64,000 nt of DNA from Edaphobacter sp. (GTDB taxonomy: Bacteria; Acidobacteriota; Terriglobia; Terriglobales; Acidobacteriaceae), in NCBI RefSeq assembly GCF_028283685.1, contig NZ_JAPWKF010000008.1, forward strand, positions 310,001-374,000. Reading direction: 5' to 3'. The notes under the pieces were generated by a model that did no database searches, was not told where the DNA came from, and saw only the letters and a list, made by a program, of their open reading frames with translations. Within the stretch, counting starts at the first letter, position 1; each line of letters starts with the position of its first letter. Positions 44,127 through 52,222 of this stretch are shown here, one piece after another. The position numbers and the translations under genes were made by a program.

Positions 44127-45368
44127 CTACGCCTTCATCCTGCGCCACATCGGATGCAGCTTGCGGTTCCAGTACATGATGAGGCCGGTGACGGCGAGCA
44201 GCGCGGGAGCGATGCCGACCAGCACCCAGAGAATGCGGACGACGATGCCGAGTGCACCGTCGCCTCCGAACGAGCCGAAGTGCACGGTGAAGAAGTACTG
44301 CACGGCGCGTAGGCCGCGGCTCGATTTCGTGGAGTCGCTGTAGTCGAGCACGCTGCCGGTGTGCGGGTCGAGCGTGACGCGGATCAGCTGCGAGTAGGGC
44401 AGCGCGCCGCGATAGTAGCCGGTGACGAAGAAGGGGCCGCCGGGCTTGTAGGGCGTTGCGAAGTAGCCTGCAGGGGCTTCGGCGGGGAGAGCGCGGCGTG
44501 CGGCATCGATGGCCTGGTCGACGGTGAGCGCGGGAAGCTTCGAGGGCGCGGGCTTCTTCGGCGCGGCCTCATCTTCGGCGGCGGCCTTACGGGGATCTTC
44601 GCCTGTTGCAAGCACAGTGATGTTGCGCACGGTTTTGGGGAAGGCAAAGTAGATGCCGGTGAAGCTGACGGCCAGCAGCGCGAGCGAGCACCAGAAGCCG
44701 ACGACCGAGTGCATGTCCCAGTTGAGGCGCTTCCAGTTGAGCGTGTCGCGATGGCGATTGCGATGCAGGCGCAGGATCAGCGCTCCGGCCCAGCGTTTGA
44801 CTCCCGGCCACCACAGCACGACGCCGCTAAGGCAGAGGATGAGGAGGCCGAGCGCCATCCATCCGCTGATCATGATGCCGGGCTTGCCTGCGAGCAGGTA
44901 GAAGTGCAGGTTGGTGATCCATCCCAGCACGCCGTCGAAGCGCATGCGGTCGCGCAGAATCTGGCCGCTGTTGCGGTCGAAGATGACGGCGCGATAGTTG
45001 GGGGTGGGCGGAGCGCCGCGCCTGCCCATGAGCGCGGTGACGGGCACGTTGCCCTCATCGAAGTGCTGCAGGCCCGAGACGCGCCAGCCGGGGCGGTCGG
45101 CTTCGATGCGATGCACCATCTGGTCGAGCGTGACGGTGCGCGGCGCGGTGGAGGCACGGTACAGCTCCGGCTCGGTGGCGTGCTGAATCTGCTCCTTGAA
45201 GACCAGTGCCGAGCCGCTGAGGCCGATGACGATGGAGTACAGGGCTACGACGATGCCGAGCCAGAGATGTACCTGGAAGATGACGCGGCGCAGCCAGACG
45301 CGCTGCGGAGAACGCAGCCACGAGGGCTTCGCCGCGACCTTCTCGGTTTGTGTGACGACTGTCTGCAT
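44127..45368 (-). CDS. PepSY-domain membrane protein
   Basis: A 413-residue protein of the PepSY-associated TM family, with four membrane helices: about 30-55 (IFQVHLWLGIVVALYSIVIG), 155-175 (ALGLLILCLSGVVLWWP), 215-235 and 365-390. A periplasmic PepSY-like segment follows helix 1, with Pro/Ala/Lys-rich spacers. Conserved His occur in VHLWLG, NLHFYLL, DMHSVVGFW and VHFGSFGG, as in the ferric-siderophore-reductase-like members. These often sit with TonB receptors and are thought to reduce ferric chelates. It begins five bases past the stop of the receptor gene, on the same strand, so the two are an operon. Confidence 0.9.
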   Translation of the reverse strand: MQTVVTQTEKVAAKPSWLRSPQRVWLRRVIFQVHLWLGIVVALYSIVIGLSGSALVFKEQIQHATEPELYRASTAPRTVTLDQMVHRIEADRPGWRVSGLQHFDEGNVPVTALMGRRGAPPTPNYRAVIFDRNSGQILRDRMRFDGVLGWITNLHFYLLAGKPGIMISGWMALGLLILCLSGVVLWWPGVKRWAGALILRLHRNRHRDTLNWKRLNWDMHSVVGFWCSLALLAVSFTGIYFAFPKTVRNITVLATGEDPRKAAAEDEAAPKKPAPSKLPALTVDQAIDAARRALPAEAPAGYFATPYKPGGPFFVTGYYRGALPYSQLIRVTLDPHTGSVLDYSDSTKSSRGLRAVQYFFTVHFGSFGGDGALGIVVRILWVLVGIAPALLAVTGLIMYWNRKLHPMWRRMKA

Positions 45369-45373
45369 CGTGG

Positions 45374-48300
45374 TTAGAAGTGCAGCTTGAGCGAGACCTG
45401 CATCGAGCGCGGGCCACCGACCTGGTAGAGCGAGGAGAGGCCGCCGAGCTGGTTGTTGAGCGTGTTGTAGGTGCGTCCGAAGAGCGACGCGCCGGTGGAG
45501 AGTGAGTTGTAGATGGAGCCGTAGATCGGGTGGTTGAAGACGTTGTAGGCTTCGGCGCGGAACTGCAGGCCGACGCGCTCGGTGAAGGGGAAGTCGCGGC
45601 GCAGGGTGAGGTCGGTCTGGGTTGCGCCGAAGCCGCGTGCGAGGTTGCGTCCCGCGTTGCCTTCGCCGGTGCCGTCGGGATCGAAGGCGTCGTAGTTGAT
45701 GGCGCGGCCACCGGGGTATTGATTGCCGTAGACGTACAGCGGCTTGCTGCGGTCGTAGTTGGGGTGGAAGCTGATGGAGGTGCCGCTGGAGGTATCCTGC
45801 GTCGCCGCGCGCAGCACGTCGACCGGCAGCGCGGTGCGTGCGGAGATGCGTGCATCGGCCGACCAGTGCTTCAGCACGTAGCTGGCGAGCGCGTTGTTGT
45901 AGTGGCCGCCGATGTCGTAGCTGAGCGCCGCCTGAAAGCTTTGGCGGATGTCGTAGTCCGAAGGGCCGCGCTCCAGCTCGTAGACGGTGAAGTTGGTGGT
46001 CGCGGAGTCGAAGCCGTGCGCCCAGGTGTAGGAGATCAGCGCCTGCAGGCCGTGCGAGAGCTTGCGGTCGAAGCGTGCCTGCAGCGCGTTGTAGTCCGAC
46101 GTGGCCGCGTTGTTGGTGATGTAAAGGCCCTTGCCCTGGCTGAACGCGGTGTTGCCGTATGCCTCGGGGTGATAGAAGCGCTGCACCAGCAGGCGTCGCC
46201 CGGCGCTGGCCACGTAGTTGACGGTCAGCGACTGCCTGTCGCCGAGACCCTGCTCGATGGCGAGGTTCCACTGGCCGGTGTAGGGCTGCTTCAGGTTGGG
46301 ATCGTAGGCGTAGATGGGAGCGTTATACGGCGCGTTTGCGTTGGGCGTGGGCGCGGCCTGCACCTGTTGCAGCGTCGCCGGGAAGGGCGCGGTGTAGCTG
46401 GCGAAGCCGGTGGTGCCGATGCCGTAATAGCCCTGCGCGCTAAGCGCGGTGCCGGTGTCGTAGAAGAGGCCGCCGCCGACGCGCAGCGTGGTCTCATAGC
46501 CGGGATTCTGGTGAATCTGGTAGGCGATGCCGATGCGCGGAGCGAAGTTGCCGTAGGTCGTCTTCCACAGCGCCGTGCCCTTGGGAGCGGCCGTGGTGGT
46601 GGCGAGATCGGTGATCTGGTTGACGGTGTACGGCGTGTTGCCGTTGGCGTCGGTCGGCGGCGGGTTCAGGTCCCAGCGCACCCCGGCGGAGATGCTGAGG
46701 CGGTCGGTGGCCTTCCACTCATCCTGCACGAAGGCGGAGAAGTTATGCGCCAGCGACTTCATGTTGACGTTCTGCGTGTAGACGTAAAGGCCGTCGGGCG
46801 CGTTGTTGAGGACGGAGGCCTGGTTGTAGAAGAAGGCAACCTCCCACAGCGGCGGCAGCTTCTCGCTGGTGATCAGGCGGCGGTAGTCGACGCCGTACTT
46901 GAGGTTGTGACGGCCGATGGTCTGGGTCATCGAATCGACGAGGTTGAACTGGCGCTGGCGGTTGCTCTGCGGCTCGATCAGGTAGTACGGGTAGAGGCCG
47001 TAGAACATGAAGAAGGTCATCCAGTCGCCGTTGCTGAGTCCGGGCGCGGTCGAAAGAGCAACCGGCGTGGCTCCGCCGAAGTTGTCGAGGTAGCGGTTGG
47101 AGTTGTAGTCGTTGCCGGTGAGGCCGACGCGAAATTCGTTGGCCATCGAGGAGGTCAGCACGGCATCGGCGCCGAAGACGAAGGTCTTCACGTTGCGGAT
47201 GGTGTTATTGACCTGCGAGAGCGAGCTGGCCTGTCGTGAGAGGCTCTGCGAGGGCACATCGCTGTAGCGGCCGAAGATCTTGAAGCGGTCGCCGAAGCTG
47301 TGGTCGATGCGGATGGAGGTCGTGTTGAGGCTGCTGGGGGCGGAGTAGCCCGAGGTGAAGTTGGCCAGACCGTTGCCGAGGTCGGCTCCGTTGGGCACAG
47401 GGAAGGCGTTGAGGAAGGGCTGCAGGGCAGCGGGTGCCGAAGTGCGCAGCGCATTGCTGGGCACGTTATAGAGCGTCGACGACTGCGGGCTGGTGAGGCG
47501 GAGGCCCTCGTACGAGAAGAAGAAGAAGCTCTTGTTGCGGCCGTCGTAGAGGTGCGGGATGCGGATGGGGCCGCCGAGCGTGCCGCCGAAGTCGTTCTGG
47601 CGCTCGGGCAGCTTGGTGGTGTCGAAGACGTTCATCGCATCGAGCACGGTGTTGCGCAGGTAGTCGAAGGCCGATCCGTGCCAGTCGTTGGTGCCGCTGC
47701 GGGTGGAGAAGCTGAACTGTCCGCCGGGGGTGCGGCCGTACTCCGCCGAGTAGGAGGAGGTGGTGGCGCGGAACTGCTCCAGAGCGTCGATCGACACGAT
47801 GCTCTGCGTGGTGCCGAGAGCCGAGCCCTGCGGCGTGGAGCCGGAGAAGCCTGCGCCGGGGGTGCCCGAGGTGGAGACGGTGGCTCCGGTGTTGGCGCTG
47901 ATGCCGTCGATGGTGTAGTAGTTGGCCTCGGTGCGCTGGCCGTTGACGCTGATCTCGCCCGAGGAACCGGAGCCGGCGGAGGGGACGACGGTGACGCCGG
48001 GCGCGAGCGTCATCAGGGACTGGAAGCTGCGGCCGTTGAGCGGAAGGTTCTCGACGAAGCGGTGGTCGATGACGGTGGAGACGCTGGCATCGACGGTGTT
48101 CATGGTCATGCCGCTGCCGTCGACGGAGACGGTATCGGAGGCAGCGCCGATCTTCAGCTTCACATCGCGCGTGACCTTGCCCGCCACCTCGACGGTGATG
48201 CCGGTGACGGCCTCGCTCTGAAAGCCGGAGGCGGAGACGGTCAGCGTGTAGATGCCGGGCTGGACGCTGGAGAAGACATAGAGGCCGGAGCCGTTGGTCT

Positions 48301-48490
48301 TTGCGGCGGAGGTGTCGGAGGTCTTCTGATTCTTGAGAGTGACGGAGGCGCCGGAGATGTTGGCGCTGGAGGTGTCGCGGACGACACCGGCGAGCTGGGC
48401 GGTCTGAGCCAGGCCAAAGGCTGCTCCCCCGATAAGGAGAAGAATGCCGAAGAAGATGCGCAGGGATTTCAAGATGTACTGCCTTTCCAT
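45374..48490 (-). CDS. Oar-like TonB-dependent outer-membrane receptor
   Basis: A 1038-residue protein. Signal peptide (ends ...AAFGLAQ), a CarboxypepD_reg-like domain at about 30-110 (VRDTSSANISGASVTLKNQ), then a plug-like region (NGQRTEANYYTIDGISANTG, EYGRTPGGQFSFSTRSGTN) and a barrel ending in the aromatic SLKLHF. It is the acidobacterial Oar type, which probably imports or displays large substrates. The usual TonB-box is not evident. The ATG at 48490 has a poor ribosome site, and a TTG six codons later has a better-placed ggaaagg. The coupled PepSY gene suggests iron uptake. Its upstream region holds two dyads. Confidence 0.9.
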   Translation of the reverse strand: MERQYILKSLRIFFGILLLIGGAAFGLAQTAQLAGVVRDTSSANISGASVTLKNQKTSDTSAAKTNGSGLYVFSSVQPGIYTLTVSASGFQSEAVTGITVEVAGKVTRDVKLKIGAASDTVSVDGSGMTMNTVDASVSTVIDHRFVENLPLNGRSFQSLMTLAPGVTVVPSAGSGSSGEISVNGQRTEANYYTIDGISANTGATVSTSGTPGAGFSGSTPQGSALGTTQSIVSIDALEQFRATTSSYSAEYGRTPGGQFSFSTRSGTNDWHGSAFDYLRNTVLDAMNVFDTTKLPERQNDFGGTLGGPIRIPHLYDGRNKSFFFFSYEGLRLTSPQSSTLYNVPSNALRTSAPAALQPFLNAFPVPNGADLGNGLANFTSGYSAPSSLNTTSIRIDHSFGDRFKIFGRYSDVPSQSLSRQASSLSQVNNTIRNVKTFVFGADAVLTSSMANEFRVGLTGNDYNSNRYLDNFGGATPVALSTAPGLSNGDWMTFFMFYGLYPYYLIEPQSNRQRQFNLVDSMTQTIGRHNLKYGVDYRRLITSEKLPPLWEVAFFYNQASVLNNAPDGLYVYTQNVNMKSLAHNFSAFVQDEWKATDRLSISAGVRWDLNPPPTDANGNTPYTVNQITDLATTTAAPKGTALWKTTYGNFAPRIGIAYQIHQNPGYETTLRVGGGLFYDTGTALSAQGYYGIGTTGFASYTAPFPATLQQVQAAPTPNANAPYNAPIYAYDPNLKQPYTGQWNLAIEQGLGDRQSLTVNYVASAGRRLLVQRFYHPEAYGNTAFSQGKGLYITNNAATSDYNALQARFDRKLSHGLQALISYTWAHGFDSATTNFTVYELERGPSDYDIRQSFQAALSYDIGGHYNNALASYVLKHWSADARISARTALPVDVLRAATQDTSSGTSISFHPNYDRSKPLYVYGNQYPGGRAINYDAFDPDGTGEGNAGRNLARGFGATQTDLTLRRDFPFTERVGLQFRAEAYNVFNHPIYGSIYNSLSTGASLFGRTYNTLNNQLGGLSSLYQVGGPRSMQVSLKLHF

Positions 48491-48609
48491 ACTGCTGCGA
48501 CCAAAGTGATCTTCAGAACCAGACGGCTGCCGCAGGCCGCGATCCGGGAGCCGTCGCCGCGTATCGCCGAAACGATCGCCGCGTGGGGCTCAATCTCTTT
48601 TATGAATTC

Positions 48610-48659
48610 AATATACGACGAATTTGGTCGTGATTGGGCGATATAAGACGAATATCGTC
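48610..48659 (-). promoter_or_regulatory. Candidate operators upstream of the receptor/PepSY operon
   Basis: Two dyads lie 120-170 nt ahead of the receptor start: acgac-N7-gtcgt (48615-48631) and gacga-N3-tcgtc (48647-48659). Their shared half-site reads (a)cgacgaat/agacgaat, giving direct repeats 30 bp apart. A minus-strand -10-like tatatt lies at 48615-48610. The spacing suits a regulator binding one face of DNA. It is not a canonical Fur box. Confidence 0.45.
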
Positions 48660-48705
48660 CGATTTCGCCCGGAGGGGGATATTCCAGCGGCAGCCTTATT
48701 AAGAA

Positions 48706-48737
48706 AAAAGCCCCGGAGCGTTGGCTCCGAGGCTTTT
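48706..48737 (-). terminator. Intrinsic terminator downstream of the secreted-protein gene
   Basis: A 14-bp stem with one mismatch (48706-48719 with 48724-48737), loop gttg, and A/T runs at both feet. It lies about 60 nt past the stop at 48799 and probably ends that transcript; the aaaaaa/tttt symmetry would work in both directions. Confidence 0.82.
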
Positions 48738-48798
48738 GGGTAGCAGGAAATGAGGGCTAAAGGGTGTGGCATCGGGCGACGGCAGTTCGTGGCCGCTG

Positions 48799-49509
48799 TC
48801 AGTTGCCGCTCATCTGCATCTCGTGGATCTGGTGCTCCTGCTCGACATCGGTGCGGCGGATGACGGTGAGGCCATCGCTGCCGAGCAGGAAGGTGGTTCC
48901 CGTCTCCGGGTTCGTCACCTCGTGCTTGACCTGCCGGATGGTGGCGATCTGTGCCGGCGCAGCCGGGGTGGAGAGATCGACGACCTGGTAGTCGCGAGGT
49001 ACGGCGGGAACGTAGGCGTTGTTCTGCCTGGTGCCGAGATACACCGCGTCTCCGAGAGGATGGTCGAGGCTAAGGCTGCTGAGACCGCTGTCATCAGCCA
49101 GGGGATGCAGCACCGGAGTCTTGATCTTTGTCAGATCCAGGACGGCGAGGCGGTTGTCTTTGCGGAAGCGCACCAGCGCAGCCTTGTTGCCGAGCGGCCG
49201 GACGAAGTCGAAGGCGTTCGCGCCCGTCAGACTGACGGTCGAGATGGCTTTGATGCTGGCGGGGTCGGTCACGTCGAAGACGACGATGCGGGCGCCCTGC
49301 TGCTGTTCGACATAAAGCAGCGCGCGGGCTGCGTTGTTGTAGTAGAGGAAGAGCGAGTTGCCGCCCGACTGGGCCTGCTCGGGAAGATTCTGCGGCTCGA
49401 GAACGACGATCTCGTGATGGCGCGAGTGAAGCTGGTCGGCCAGAGAAAACGGGCTAGAGATGAGTAAGAGAGTGAATGCTGCAGCGAATAAGGAGCGAAT
49501 GGTCTTCAT
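48799..49509 (-). CDS. Secreted protein, beta-propeller-like
   Basis: A 236-residue protein with a signal peptide (ends ...SPFSLA). The mature part has short repeated strands of the type RIVVFDVTDPASIKAISTVSL, NRLAVLDLTKIKTPVLHPL and YQVVDLSTPAAPAQIATIRQ, each an 'LVIVDVS-P' like motif. This suggests a small propeller or LVIVD repeat protein. I cannot name a substrate. It ends with a His/Glu/Met-rich tail (EQEHQIHEMQMSGN). It is monocistronic and divergent from blaI with about 200 nt between them. Confidence 0.75.
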   Translation of the reverse strand: MKTIRSLFAAAFTLLLISSPFSLADQLHSRHHEIVVLEPQNLPEQAQSGGNSLFLYYNNAARALLYVEQQQGARIVVFDVTDPASIKAISTVSLTGANAFDFVRPLGNKAALVRFRKDNRLAVLDLTKIKTPVLHPLADDSGLSSLSLDHPLGDAVYLGTRQNNAYVPAVPRDYQVVDLSTPAAPAQIATIRQVKHEVTNPETGTTFLLGSDGLTVIRRTDVEQEHQIHEMQMSGN

Positions 49510-49647
49510 GAAGCACCTCCATGTCCTCTATGCTGCGAGCGCCGATGGCTGAAGTCGAATAAGTAGTTCTAATCGCTCATAAGACGTGGCGGAGAGGCGG
49601 GCTGCGGCTCTCATTTTCTGGCCTGTGAGAGAATTCTGTGACGAATG

Positions 49648-49660
49648 GTCGGATTCCGAC
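49648..49660 (+). promoter_or_regulatory. Candidate BlaI operator
   Basis: A perfect 13-bp palindrome (gtcggattccgac) 52 bp before the likely blaI start, followed directly by tattttt. It lies where an autorepressor of the BlaI family would act. The family's operators are short dyads, but this exact sequence is not one I know. Confidence 0.4.
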
Positions 49661-49711
49661 TATTTTTCTGTTGCGGCATCTATGACGCGTGTAGTAGATC
49701 TTGTGTCACAC

Positions 49712-50113
49712 ATGATGTCGCAGCCAAAACTATCGAAGCAGGAGTTTCGGGTGATGGAGTTCCTCTGGACCTGCAAGGAGGCTTCGATCCGCGAGATTGC
49801 GGAGGCGCTGGCGATCGGCGATTCGCCCCGGAGGCCGCTTGCGTATACGACGGTGCAGACCGTGGTGTACCGCCTGGAGGAGAAGGGCGTCGTGCGGCGC
49901 AGCGGCAAGGTGGGAAACTTTCATGTCTTTGCGCCGGTGGTCTCGCGCGACAAGGCGCAGCGGCGTCTGCTCGACGATCTGCTGGGATTCTTCGGCGGCA
50001 AGGGCAAGCTGGTGATGGCGCACCTGATCGAGTCCGGCGAGCTGACGCTGGACGATGTGAAGGAAGCGGAAGGCCTGTTGAAGCAGTCGGCAAAGCGGAG
50101 GAAGCCTCAATGA
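49712..50113 (+). CDS. blaI: BlaI/MecI/CopY-family transcriptional repressor
   Basis: A 133-residue repressor with the family's winged helix: PKLSKQEFRVMEFLW, IREIAEAL and YTTVQTVVYRLEEKGVVRR. The C-terminal half is a dimer helix with FFGGKGKLVMAHLIESGELTLDD. BlaI-type proteins hold their operators until cleaved by the partner metalloprotease. The partner here is the M56 gene, whose start overlaps the blaI stop (ATGA, 50110-50113). The start is uncertain: ATG 49682 and 49712/49715 are all in frame, and none has a good ribosome site. I chose 49712 because homologues begin close to the PKLSK motif. Confidence 0.88.
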   Translation: MMSQPKLSKQEFRVMEFLWTCKEASIREIAEALAIGDSPRRPLAYTTVQTVVYRLEEKGVVRRSGKVGNFHVFAPVVSRDKAQRRLLDDLLGFFGGKGKLVMAHLIESGELTLDDVKEAEGLLKQSAKRRKPQ

Positions 50114-52218
50114 TGTTTCCCTTGGTCTGGAGTGCAGGATGGGCCGCAGTTCTGATGGCGCATCTGTGGCAGTCAACGATGGTGTGCGCGGCGTTATGGG
50201 GGTTGAGCCTGATGCTGCGGCGCAACGCGGCGCGGATGCGCTTCCGGTTATGGATGCTGGCCTCAGTTAAATTTCTGCTTCCCTTCAGCCTGCTGATCGC
50301 GGCTGGAGAGAGCTTCTCGGTGAAGAGAACAGCGGCGCCCGATGTGGCGCCGTTTTTTTCCATGATGATCGAAGGCCCTTCGGATGAGGTAACGCTGAAG
50401 CCGCATCAGACGGCATCTGCGGAGAGTGCTGCCGCGCACGCGAAGTCGGCGGCTGCGGTGGCGAAGCGGCAGAACATCATGCCGTGGGTTGTGCTCTTCG
50501 TGTGGGCTGCCGGCGTGTTGTGGATCTCGGCTGTGTGGCTGCGCCGCTGGCTGCAGCTGCGGGCGATGGTGCGGCGCGGAACGCCGGTCGGCGAGATGTT
50601 CGGCATGCGCGCGGTGATGGTTGCAAGTGCTGCTGAGCCCGGTGTCTTCGGAATCGTCCGTCCGGTGTTGATGCTGCCCGAGGGCGTGACGCGCAACCTG
50701 ACGGCGACTCAGATGGAGACGATTGTGGCGCATGAGCTGTGCCATGTGCGGCGCAGGGACAACCTGACGGCGGCGCTGCACATGATGGTCTCTGCGATCT
50801 TTTGGTTTCATCCCCTGGTGTGGTGGATTGGGCGGCAGCTGATCGCGGAGCGCGAGGCGGCGTGCGATGAGGCCGTGCTGGAGCAGTCGCACAGCGCGAT
50901 GGAGTATGCCGAGGGGATTCTGAATGTCTGCAAGTTTTACCTGGAGGTTCCTGTGACGTGTGTCTCTGGTGTTACCGGTGCGGATCTGAAGAAGCGGATC
51001 GCGCACATTCTCTCCGGCAGTACGGCGGAGCGGCTCTCGATGGCGAGAAAGCTGGTGCTGAGCGCAGCAGGCGTTCTTTCCATCGGCATTCCGGTTGCGT
51101 TCGGCGTATTGCATGCCTCGCGAAGCTATGCGCAGGCTCCGGCGAAGACGAATCCCGATGATACGTGGCAGGGTTCGCTGCATCTGCCGCAGCGTGATCT
51201 GCGCACGGTGCTGAAGATCACGAAGACGCCGGATGGAAAGCTGAGCTCTCTCTTCTACAGCATCGACCAGGGCGGCCAGCCGATCACGGTGAAGGAGACG
51301 ACGTTCCAGAACAGCGAACTGAAGCTGAACGTCGAGGCGATCGACGGCGTGTACACCGGCAAGATGTCGCCGGATGGGACGACGATCACGGGCGAGTGGA
51401 AGCAGGGCGATCGTCCGCTTCCGCTGATCCTGGTGCGCGCGACGGCAGACACGGCGTGGGCGATTCCGGAGCCGCCTCCGAAGCTTCCTCCAATGGCGGA
51501 AGACGCCGATCCGAGCTTCGAGGTGGCGACGATCAAGCCGACGGCGCCGGACTTCAAGGGCAAGGGATTCGGCGGACCGCCACGCCACTTCAATACGCGG
51601 GGTACGACGCTCGAAGACATCATGGCGTTTGTGTATGGCGTGAATCCAAAGCAGATCGTCGGCGCTCCGTCGTGGGCAGAGACGGACCGCTTCGACATCA
51701 CGACGGGGCAGCCGGATGCGCCGGGCGCGCCCAGCCAGAAGCAGGATAAGTTAATGCTGCGCAAGCTGCTGGAGACGCGCTTTGGGTTGAAGTATCACAA
51801 GGACCAGAAGGAGATGTCGGCCTATGTGCTGGGTGTAGCGAAGGACGGCCCCAAGATGACGAAGAGCACGGCGGACCCGCATTCGCCGCCCGCCTTCTTC
51901 TTCACCAAGCTGGGTCATCTGACGGTACGCAACGGGACGATGGAGGACGTGGTGCAGGGCTTCCAGGGCGCAGTCTTCGACCGGCCGGTGGTGAACCGCA
52001 CGGGTATCGAGGGGCATTGGGATTTTTCGCTGAAGTGGACGCCGGACGAGACGCAGTTCCAGGTCTTCGGCGTGAAGATCGTGCCGGATGAGTCGGCCGA
52101 TGCACCTCCGCCGATCTTCACCGCCATCCAGGATCAGGTTGGCCTGAAGCTGGATGCGACGAAGACCATGGTGGACGTGATGATGCTGGACCACGTGGAA
52201 AAGCCAAGCGAGAACTGA
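50110..52218 (+). CDS. M56/BlaR1 metalloprotease fused to a TIGR03435 domain
   Basis: A 702-residue membrane protein. Helices lie at about 8-33, 48-65, 125-145 and 320-340. The M56 protease site HELCH (208-212) is followed by WIGRQLIAEREAACDEAVL, which gives the third metal ligand. In place of the penicillin-binding sensor of BlaR1 there is a beta-rich segment (about 365-460) and then a TIGR03435 domain (about 475-700) with PSFEVATIKPTAPDF, LEDIMAFVYGVNP, DRFDITTGQPDA and KLLETRFGLKYH. TIGR03435 is a family of unknown function found mostly in acidobacteria. I infer a sensor that degrades BlaI when it detects its ligand. It overlaps blaI and is followed 4 nt later by the receptor gene. Confidence 0.9.
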   Translation: MMFPLVWSAGWAAVLMAHLWQSTMVCAALWGLSLMLRRNAARMRFRLWMLASVKFLLPFSLLIAAGESFSVKRTAAPDVAPFFSMMIEGPSDEVTLKPHQTASAESAAAHAKSAAAVAKRQNIMPWVVLFVWAAGVLWISAVWLRRWLQLRAMVRRGTPVGEMFGMRAVMVASAAEPGVFGIVRPVLMLPEGVTRNLTATQMETIVAHELCHVRRRDNLTAALHMMVSAIFWFHPLVWWIGRQLIAEREAACDEAVLEQSHSAMEYAEGILNVCKFYLEVPVTCVSGVTGADLKKRIAHILSGSTAERLSMARKLVLSAAGVLSIGIPVAFGVLHASRSYAQAPAKTNPDDTWQGSLHLPQRDLRTVLKITKTPDGKLSSLFYSIDQGGQPITVKETTFQNSELKLNVEAIDGVYTGKMSPDGTTITGEWKQGDRPLPLILVRATADTAWAIPEPPPKLPPMAEDADPSFEVATIKPTAPDFKGKGFGGPPRHFNTRGTTLEDIMAFVYGVNPKQIVGAPSWAETDRFDITTGQPDAPGAPSQKQDKLMLRKLLETRFGLKYHKDQKEMSAYVLGVAKDGPKMTKSTADPHSPPAFFFTKLGHLTVRNGTMEDVVQGFQGAVFDRPVVNRTGIEGHWDFSLKWTPDETQFQVFGVKIVPDESADAPPPIFTAIQDQVGLKLDATKTMVDVMMLDHVEKPSEN

Positions 52219-52222
52219 GTCG

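Noticed and set aside
47300..48646. Long plus-strand frames opposite the Oar-like receptor gene
   Set aside because: Gly/Ala/Val/Asp-rich shadow frames without homology.
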